A DNA stretch of 64,000 nt from NCBI RefSeq assembly GCF_933775445.1, contig NC_065875.1, positions 15,933,555 through 15,997,554 on the forward strand. Direction: 5' to 3'. The notes under the pieces were generated by a model that made no database searches, was not told the origin of the DNA, and was given only the letters and a program-made list of their open reading frames with translations. This DNA comes from Argentina anserina. Taxonomy: Eukaryota; Streptophyta; Magnoliopsida; Rosales; Rosaceae. Shown here piece after piece: positions 56,660 to 64,000 of this stretch; position 1 is the stretch's first letter, and each line of letters begins with the position of its first letter. The position numbers and the translations under genes were made by a program.

Positions 56660-56847
56660 GTACTGCATGAGGAGTAACAGATGGGTTACATGCTTATGAG
56701 TACCCATATTTTTGGATATTGGGTAACAGATGAGTTGCCCAATGTCTGACGGCGTACTGCATGAGGAGTAACAGATGGGTTACATGCTTATGAGTACCCA
56801 TATTTTTGGATATTGGGTAACAGATGAGTTGCCCAATGTCTGACGGC
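56660..56847. repeat. Exact 94-bp tandem duplication in LTR C
   Basis: Copies begin GTACTGCATGAGGAGTAACA at 56660 and 56754 and read the same throughout. A diverged third unit begins at 56848. The related phrase ATGGGTTGCC recurs in the same place in all five LTRs. Confidence 0.9.
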
Positions 56848-57423
56848 GTACTGCATGAGGGGTAGCAGATGAGTACCTGGGTCTCATGAGTACCCGTATT
56901 ATAAATGTATTTGGGTAAACAGATGGGTTGCCCGATTCCTCATGAACACTTATATTTTCAGACATTATTGGACAACCAGATGGGTCGTCCTGTGACTCAT
57001 GAGTACATTTATAATTAAATGATTTCAGTATTTTTCTATTGCATTACTATGCGTGTTATACTGTTGTTTTACTCATACAAGCTACAAAGCTTACCGGGTT
57101 TGTATTTACAATCTCGGTGCACCTATTCGATGGTGTAGGAAATAGTTCTGCATGTGTGGATTAGCAGAATTGGAGGAATACTCTGAAGATTTCGAAGTTT
57201 ATTTATTTATTTTGTGGTGAGGATTGAGAAGATTTTACATTTCCATTTGATATAATACTTAAATTATAAATTGGTTTTGTAATAATCAATTCGACTGAGA
57301 TGCACTATGAACTCAGTAACGATACGCTATGACTATAAAATGATTTCAATTTATTGAGATTGTTTTAGAGTTTTTCATGGTTTCAATTTTGAGTTAAACA
57401 CTTAAAATTTCGGGGTCGTGACA

Positions 57424-57948
57424 ATTAAAGAAGTTCCGTTAAAACTTTTTGACTAAATTGAACTTGTGCGTCCATTAACATTGGAAGCTTTCTATTAAAT
57501 AAATCTAGGGATCTGAAATGGTTCAGTGTATCACTTTCAGATGCATTGGGAAGTTCTTACTACCTGGCCATCCGAGCTATATTTGTCTTACCACCTTTTC
57601 TAATCTTGGTTGTTACTGTATTTAAGTGGCCCCATACGTACTCGTGGTTGTGAATCAGTTTCTTACTTTTAGCTTTCAAATTGTCCACTTTCCTTCATTC
57701 AGTATTGTTTGTTTTCATAGCCACGTTAGGAAAATATGATCTACGGACAGTCCTTTAGAAAACATCAATAGATCAATTATTGCTGACCTACTTGTGAAAC
57801 AATGAAGCATTTGTACTTCTTCTATTGTTTTTTTCATCCCTCTTCAACCTTAATCCTTACTGTATACTTTTGACAGTTTTATTTCAGAGAATAAGACACT
57901 AATGGCAAAGATGTCTATTGGAAGATTTGGTTATTTATGTTAAGAAGT
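57424..57948. other. Flanking DNA between LTR C and a small MITE
   Basis: No gene recognised; may continue the damaged locus that LTR C entered. Confidence 0.4.
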
Positions 57949-58104
57949 AAATTTGTCGTTCACCTCTATTATACCCACCACCCTAAGTAAATATCAAGTG
58001 CATATTTTCTTAACAAATTTATAACTATAGTATTATAAAATACATTTGACATTTACTTAAGGCGGTGAGAATGTGGTGGGTATGATAGGGTGGACGACAA
58101 ATTT
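57949..58104. mobile_element. Short foldback MITE (156 bp)
   Basis: The left end AAATTTGTCGTTCACC and right end GGTGGACGACAAATTT are reverse complements apart from one base. Pairing continues through TATACCCACCA and TTAAGTAAAT. It ends 10 bases before a Copia LTR. Confidence 0.85.
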
Positions 58105-58114
58105 GTTTCCTTTG

Positions 58115-58425
58115 TGTTAGGGTTTTATCCGTTTGGTTTTACCCTAGCATTAATTGCTGGATTTATGGTTGACAACTTCAGCTCTCTCTCTTCTCAGCCT
58201 TTCTTCTTATGCAGGAAGAAACGACTAGTTGCAGTTTGTGAGTTGTTTAGTCCTATTGTCCTCTATGTTAATTTTGATTAGTTCAATGTATAGATAATCT
58301 TTCTTCTTTAGGTATTAGCTTATGGTAGGCAAGGACTGGATCTTCTATGCCTTTATATTGGTTTGTATTCTCAGTTGTAAACATATCAATCAATACAGTT
58401 TAAAATTCATCTATTGTTCATTGCA
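58115..58425 (+). mobile_element. Copia-type 5' LTR (about 311 bp)
   Basis: Begins TGTTAGGGTTTTATCC and ends near TTCATTGCA. A TGGTATCAGAGC primer-binding site follows at 58438-58449, twelve bases later. The right edge is inferred from the CA and the binding site, so it may be off by a few bases. Confidence 0.7.
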
Positions 58426-58437
58426 TCTCTTTCTTTA

Positions 58438-58449
58438 TGGTATCAGAGC
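58438..58449 (+). other. Retrotransposon primer-binding site
   Basis: TGGTATCAGAGC is complementary to the 3' end of plant initiator methionine tRNA and is the standard priming site of many plant LTR elements. Confidence 0.85.
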
Positions 58450-58526
58450 AGTGATCTTTATAAGACATGCTTCTGCTTTCGTGTTCAATTCTAATCTCGT
58501 TCTTGTGTTCATTATCTTTTCATCAT

Positions 58527-59161
58527 GACTGGATGAAATAGGCCAACCGAGGCTTCCTCATCTGCTTCCAAAGAAGTCATCGACTCCAACACATCAACTC
58601 GTCTCACTTTCACACTGCTGAATGAATTCTATTACATTCAATGGGCCAGTACCATGACCTTGGCAATAGGTGGAAGGCAGAGAATGAGCTACATCAATGA
58701 TAAGGTCAAGAGGCCTGCTACTTCTGCTACAGAGTTTGATTGGTGCCATGCCAGGGAGTGAGGAATATCTCGAGTTTTTGGCTCTCTCAAGATCAATTAG
58801 TCTGAGCATGGATCATCAACTCCATGGAAGCAAGGTTGCAGCCAATTTTTCAATACTCATAAAGTGCTCTCGACATGTGAACTGCTATTAAGAGTATGTA
58901 TGGTGACCTAAACAATTGTCCTAGACTGTTCCAAGTCAAGAGGAAATCGGCTGACCTCCGTCAGGGAAGTCAAACTTTCACTCAGCATCTTGGCAACCTT
59001 ACTGCGAAATGGAATAAGCTCGAGCTTCACAGACCCTTCACCACTGACACAGCTACACTTTTGGAAAGAGCAAATGAAGATAAGATATTTGAGCTCCTTT
59101 CTAGCCTTGGAGCTGAGTATGAAGACATCAAAAGCCACCTTCTCATATTACCTACTCTTAC
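58527..59161 (+). pseudogene. Copia gag (UBN2-like) fragment, cut by LTR E
   Basis: Readable pieces are LTFTLLNEFYYIQWA and AIGGRQRMSYINDK (58600-58705), then LFQVKRKSADLRQGSQTF, LTAKWNKLELHRPF and KIFELLSSLGAEYEDIKSHL (58925-59150). The order and motifs match the plant Copia gag-like domain. There are frame shifts and a stop after the first part. LTR E begins at 59162, and the rest of the element is not seen in this window. Confidence 0.8.
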
Positions 59162-59281
59162 TGTAATATCCCGGAAATTTATAATTATTTTCTAATTATT
59201 GTTCGGAGACGTTTAAATTGGTGGTGATCCGATTATATAGTACGAGGGAGAAAACAAAAGTGTTAGAGCGATTTATACTAA

Positions 59282-59388
59282 GAAACGTTACCGTGAGAGG
59301 TCAAGAGTTGACTTTTTATCCGTTAGGAATCTCAGAAATGTTACCGTAAGAGGTCAATAGTTGACGTTTTATCCGTTAGGAATCTCAG
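59282..59388. repeat. 53-bp tandem duplication in LTR E
   Basis: Copies start at 59282 (GAAACGTTACCGTGAGAGG) and 59335 (GAAATGTTACCGTAAGAGG) and share TTATCCGTTAGGAATCTCAG. LTR A has one copy. Confidence 0.88.
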
Positions 59389-59513
59389 AAAACTTCGTTC
59401 ATGAAAGTCGTAGAGTTCGTCAATACGAATTCGTGGACATGCGGCACACTTAAATCGGAGTTCGTATGAAAAAGTTATTAATCAAAAGGTATTTGTACAT
59501 TTTTGGAAAGTAG

Positions 59514-59520
59514 TATAAAT
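59514..59520 (+). promoter_or_regulatory. LTR E TATA box
   Basis: TATAAAT 86 bases after the perfect inverted repeat TTCGT-CAAT-ACGAA. Confidence 0.6.
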
Positions 59521-60756
59521 AGGAAAATTAAAGAGAAAAGGGGGAGAAAAATCAGAAATTCGGATCGGGTACTGTTCACGATCACTGTTCACATGAAAAC
59601 ACAGATTTTTCCTCCCGAACAGCTGACTTTGGGCCGTCGGATCTTCGTTGTCCGACCACCATAGACCGGCGCACCGGTCCCGTTTGAAAGGTTGTTGCAT
59701 CCTCTGTCGATTGGTGGGAGTGCCACCTGCCATCTTGCCGCCGTTTGGGAGCGGTGAAGCCTGTAAGTTCCCTCGAAAGTGCACAGTTCGCCGAACTTCA
59801 CCTCGCCGAACTTCACCTCGCCGGATCTCTCTCCTCCGGCCACCAATGGATGAGATTCTTGTTCCATTTTGAAGGTCTCATTCCATACTACAAACCCTCC
59901 AAAATATTTAATCCAAATCATTTTGTGCTTGGAGAATCGAAGAAAAGAAATATTAGTTTTAAATTAGGGCTTTTCGTTTTTTGTTTGTCACGACCCCGAA
60001 ATTTCGAGTATGAACTCTAATTTCGTAGTCATGAAAAAAAACGCTAAAACAAATCTCAATAAATCGAAATCGTTTTAATGTCTCAGTGGATCATTACTGA
60101 GTTCACAATATAACTCAGACAAACCAATTATTACAAACCAAATTTATAATTCAATATTACATCAAATGGAAATGTAATAATCCTCACATAATCTCACACA
60201 AATCCACAACAAATCCTCACCACAAGATGGAAAATGAACGACTTCGAATCTTCAAAGTTGTCCTTCGATTTTCCACTAATCGATACATGCGGAATTATCC
60301 CCTACACCATCGAATAGGTGCACCGGGATTTTAAACACAAACCCGGTAAGCTTCACAGCTCGTATGAGTAAAATGACAAATACCACTCGCATATCAATAT
60401 ATACGAAAATACACAAATCAACAAATATAAATGCACTCATTACAAACTAGACGGCCCATCTGGTTGTCTAATAGTGTGAAAAATATATGAACTCATGAGA
60501 ATTAGGCAACCCCTCTGTTTACCCAAATGTATTTATAATACGGGTACTCATGAGCGGTGGTACACCTATGTTACCCCTCATTTAGTACACCGCCGATATT
60601 AAACAACCATCTGTCATCCAATATCAAATATATATGCGTACTCATAAGCCGATAACCCATCTGTTACCACATATGCAGTACCCCGGCAGATAGACTAGAG
60701 CTCTAACTGTATCATAACTTTCACCCGGCCAAAGGCTAGGCCCCGACATGCCAAAC

Positions 60757-60877
60757 ACGTCCAAAGACTGGTCCGAAGACATAAACACGTCCGAAGACAA
60801 AAACTCGTCTGAATACATCAAACACGTCCGAAGACAAAAAAAACTCGTCCGAAGACATCAATCACGTTTGAAGACAA
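60757..60877. repeat. CGTCCGAAGAC short tandem array in LTR D
   Basis: About seven copies of CGTCCGAAGAC or close variants, the reverse complement of the array in LTR B, with spacers of 7-20 bases. Confidence 0.8.
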
Positions 60878-62368
60878 AACGTTTAAACAAACTCCATGTT
60901 AAAACCACATACAATAATCATCGCCTCATATTGTACAATTAAATCGACATGCTCAATATATAATATCATCATCAAAATGAATATATCCACAACGAAATCA
61001 TGACAGTAAATAATATAGCAAACTATATATATGTACTTATTTACTATTAATACGAATATATATATTCAACTATATTAAATACATGTCATATTTCATTCTT
61101 TAAACTTTTGCATAATCTTGAATCTCTACAAGGGTAGATTCGTAATTAAGTGAGATTTTACTCACCTTATAATCTCGTGCGTAATTCCACAATTTTCGAA
61201 AGTAATTCCTTTCCTTGATTTATCGATCACCTTGAAAAGATAAGAAAAGAATTTAGAATCGTTATGTAAACTTTTAAATGCCAAAACAGTAATAATATGT
61301 TACTGTTCAGCAATTTCTGGCGTGCCCCACTTGCTGCCACAGTAATAATATGTTACTATTCACGTATTTCCTATTCACGTATTTCTGTACAAATACACAT
61401 CATTACGTATTCATGTACGTATAATACTGTTTTACGTATTCTGTACGTATGAATACTATTCAAATGTAAATACTGTCTCAGTAAATAATAATTATTGAAT
61501 TACCCTTCTGAAATTACTTTTTACATTTACTGAAAGTAATTTACATTTACCGTACGTAAAATAAATTTACATTTACCGTACGTAAATCACCTTTTTACAT
61601 TCATCGTCGTAAAAAAATAAATTTTTACAATTACTGTTTGAAATCACTGTTCACGCGCCGCCGCACGTGGCGGCGCGTGGGGTACATGCGCCACCTCCAA
61701 CAGGCCGGGCGTGGAGCTCACGCGCCGAGCCTAAGGCCGGCGCGTAGCACGCCACCACCGTCCTAAAACTGCTCCTTTCTTTCCCCTCTTCCTCCCCACG
61801 GCCTCACGCCGCCCCTAGACCTCTCCACACCCCCACACACTCCGCCTAAGGCGGCGGTATCCTCTCCTCCTCCTACACCTCCGATCTTCCTCCAATCAAG
61901 GCATAAATTCAACAACAATCACAACCAACCCATCAATTACATCAAATCATACCTTAATTTAAGTTAAGAACTCCGATTTAGCACCGGAGAAGCTCGGATC
62001 GCCGGCGGTGTTCTATCTCTCGGGATGAACTTGAGTCGATGCGATTTGGCCCCCCAATCGCTTGTAGGTGGTCCCAAGGGTGAGAACCGGTGTCAAGGCG
62101 CCCTCCTTCGAGCCCTTGCGTCACCGTAGATGGTGGTTCAAGCGGCGGCGAGTTGCAGAAGCTAGGTTACGTCGTGCGGCTTCAAGGTGGCGATGCACGA
62201 TCTGGCGAGCTCGACGGTAGAAGCGGAAGGTCGCACGAAGCTCTAGGGACCGGCGGTGAGAGGCACCGCAGCCTGGAGGCGGATATCGCCGGTGATGACA
62301 GTGAGGGTGAGAGAGAGAGCTCGAGGGAAGAGAGAGATGAGAGGGAGGCGCGGGTTTGGGGAGAGAAG

Positions 62369-62392
62369 AGGGTTTCCGAAAATGGAAACCCT
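62369..62392 (-). promoter_or_regulatory. Conserved hairpin in LTR D
   Basis: The same 9-bp stem as in LTRs B and C with loop ATTTTC (minus strand). Confidence 0.75.
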
Positions 62393-62409
62393 ACTTCTGA
62401 TAAGTTTCC

Positions 62410-62416
62410 TTTTATA
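62410..62416 (-). promoter_or_regulatory. LTR D TATA box
   Basis: TATAAAA on the minus strand, between the inverted repeat and the hairpin, as in LTRs B and C. Confidence 0.65.
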
Positions 62417-64000
62417 CCCCTTTCTAAATCGGAAACTAACTTCCGTCGTTAATAACTTTCACGTACGACGTCTGATTCGATCGCGTGACGCGTCCACGAA
62501 CTCGTATCGACGAGCTCTACGATTTTCGTGAAGGAAGTTTTCTCAAACGATCGACAGAGTAAAAGTCGATATTCACGTCGTGGAAACGTAACGTTTTTCT
62601 AAATAAACGTTCCGATAACGTTTCCGTTTTCGATTTACCGCTTCGCTAAGCAAACAAAAGTCGTTTAAATAAATTTCACAAACTTATAAATTGAAATCAA
62701 CTCGATAATAGTTCCGAACAATTCGGGTTATTACATTGTTAAATTGAAGTGTTTAGGCTCGGAATTGACTTTGTGGTGAACTAGAAAGTTGTTAGGAATG
62801 ACATTTAGATTGTGGTAGTGAAATTTGATAGTAGTCGGAAAACGGGCGGCGCATGAACAATGTTCTGTAAACAGTATCATGAACAGTAAAACTGGAACAA
62901 TATTATGTGAACAGTGTTTTCTGAACAATGTTCAGCTGTAATTAATCGTCACCTAAGATTTTACGTATCATTTTCTAAGTACTTTATTATGCTATTAGTT
63001 GACCGACGAAACGAGTGAGGGAATTACTCTTGGTATCGTGGAAGTTGCACGGAGGAAATAAGGTGAGTAAACCTCATAATGATCGTCATGATCCAAGTAG
63101 TATTATAATTATTGAATTTAGTTTGAGTTGTTAACATAGTCATTGCATCACTAGCTTATAAAAATTATTCTAAAAATATGTTTTGGTTTAAATTACGTGA
63201 ACTTAATCATCTACGGTTCATGGGTAAGTGAAACGCTATTTTAATAAATGATTTTAAAAAGTTTTAGTGATTATGGACTATGGTGAATGTGAGTAAATCT
63301 CACTATGACAAGTCTACCATTGGCGGTGACTCATATTTACGATTTCTTAAAAAGAGTGAACTGTGACATCTATATAATATAGTGGGTTATGTATGTGTAC
63401 AAAAATAGTAAATACGATACATATATATGGGTTGCTATATTATATAATGTTACGGTTTTTATTTCAATATGAGATTATGTTCTGAAGACTATATTTATAT
63501 TGTTGTGTAAGAGTTGTTTGGTTGTAGTACAATAACAAGTGTGAATTGTTATATTGTACGTGGTTTTAACATTGAGTCTTGTTAAAACATTTTCTGGTCT
63601 TCGGACGTTGTTGGCAGTAATCGAAACCAAGCCTTGGCCGGGTGTCGGTTACGATTCAGTTAGAGTTTTAGTCTGTCTGCCATTGTACTGCATGAGAGGT
63701 AACAAATGGGTTGTCTGGGTCTAATGAGTACCCATGTTTTTGAGTGATATTGGGTAATAGATGGGCTGCACAGTGTCTGTCGGTATACTGCATGAGGGGT
63801 AACAGATGGGTACTTGGGTCTTATGAGTACCCATGTTTTAAATGATTTTGGGTAACCAGTTGATTGCCCAGTGCCTGTCGGTGTACTGCATGAGGGATAA
63901 CAGATGGGTTGCCTGGGTCTCATGAGTACCCATGTTTTTGAGTGATATTGGGTAATAGATGGGTTGCCCAGTGTCTGTCGGTGTACTGCATGAGGGGTAA

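Larger units (their letters stand above)
54901..57423 (+). mobile_element. Solo LTR C (2,523 bp)
   Basis: Begins TGTAATAACCCG and ends CGGGGTCGTGACA. Flanks ATTGA (54896-54900) and ATTAA (57424-57428) agree at four of five bases. Landmarks: CTCGTCGATACGAT (55123-55136), TATAAA (55222-55227), hairpin (55245-55268), CT microsatellite (about 55316-55338) and an exact 94-bp tandem duplication (56660-56847). No internal retroelement sequence is attached. Confidence 0.93.
59986..62735 (-). mobile_element. Solo LTR D (2,750 bp) nested in LTR E, perfect TTGTT duplication
   Basis: On the minus strand it begins TGTAATAACCCG (62735 down) and ends TTTCGGGGTCGTGACA (59986). TTTGTT-type flanks give an exact TTGTT at 59981-59985 and 62736-62740. 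Landmarks in reverse: CTCGTATCGACGAG (62501-62514), TATA (62410-62416), hairpin (62369-62392), GC-rich block (61650-61900) and about seven TCTTCGGACG units (60757-60877). It inserted after LTR E was already in place. Confidence 0.95.
59162..64000 (+). mobile_element. LTR E (A/E subfamily), interrupted by LTR D, runs off the right edge
   Basis: Begins TGTAATATCCCGG like LTR A and follows A closely at both ends, including GTTTAGGCTCGGAATT (62751) and CTCACTATGACAAGTCTACC (63298). It is split by LTR D (59986-62735); removing D leaves about 2.1 kb up to the window edge. The inverted repeat TTCGTCAATACGAA is at 59415-59428 and TATAAAT at 59514-59520. A 53-bp tandem duplication lies at 59282-59388. 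Units of ATGGGTTGCC-type repeat fill 63680-64000. The right end is unseen, so it could be solo or the 5' LTR of a full element. Confidence 0.88.

Noticed and set aside
59589..59921. 110-codon minus-strand frame
   Set aside because: Within LTR E, includes the repeated GEVKFGEVKFGE produced by a short duplication; no family match.
62090..62452. 120-codon Arg/Glu/Gly-rich frame
   Set aside because: Lies in LTR D, in the leader zone on the opposite strand; low complexity.

Overview
The window is nuclear DNA of a flowering plant. Genes are split by GT-AG introns, intergenic DNA is AT-rich, and the encoded proteins belong to plant families: a CBM-fused SnRK1 gamma subunit, a DYW-class PPR, a plant CW-zinc-finger protein, CUL1, an LEC1-type NF-YB and an SRG1-like oxygenase. 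The protein flavour suggests a eudicot, possibly Rosaceae. That placement is inference only.

Layout. (1) 1-4.8 kb, minus strand: the 5' two thirds of an SNF4-type (KIN beta-gamma) gene whose 3' end lies off the left edge. (2) 4.8-13 kb: a gene-poor AT-rich stretch with a 25-bp minisatellite, a tandem duplication and weak transposon relics. (3) 13.37-21.99 kb, plus strand: a complete 11-exon gene for a roughly 1,661-residue CW-zinc-finger protein. (4) 23.35-25.12 kb, minus strand: a DYW-class PPR pseudogene with at least three frame breaks, one just before the terminal motif. (5) 28.2-29.6 kb, plus strand: a complete four-exon SRG1-like 2-oxoglutarate/Fe(II) oxygenase. (6) 33.7-38.4 kb, minus strand: a complete 19-coding-exon CUL1 gene (744 residues) with one GC-AG intron. 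(7) 46.5-47.0 kb, minus strand: an intronless NF-YB gene. (8) From 39 kb to the right edge, except NF-YB, the DNA is mostly transposons: a broken Copia element (39.3-45 kb) cut by a long LTR, foldback MITEs, a MULE-type MITE with a 9-bp duplication, two solo LTRs, a second Copia remnant, and at the right edge an LTR with another solo LTR nested inside it.

The five long LTRs (A 41810-44524, B 49997-52686, C 54901-57423, D 59986-62735 minus, E 59162 to the edge) are related. They begin TGTAATA, A-D end TGACA or TGATA, and A-D are flanked by perfect or 4-of-5 five-base duplications. B, C and D form one subfamily, A and E another. All five carry a small inverted repeat about 85-100 bp upstream of a TATA box, and B, C and D also carry a hairpin with an invariant stem and variable loop just downstream of it.

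The host genes are functionally independent (energy signalling, chromatin reading, oxidation, ubiquitination, transcription). This is ordinary eukaryotic neighbourhood, not an operon. I found no convincing new multi-gene system. The most unusual material is the conserved regulatory architecture and variable internal repeats of the LTR family, and the nested transposon history.
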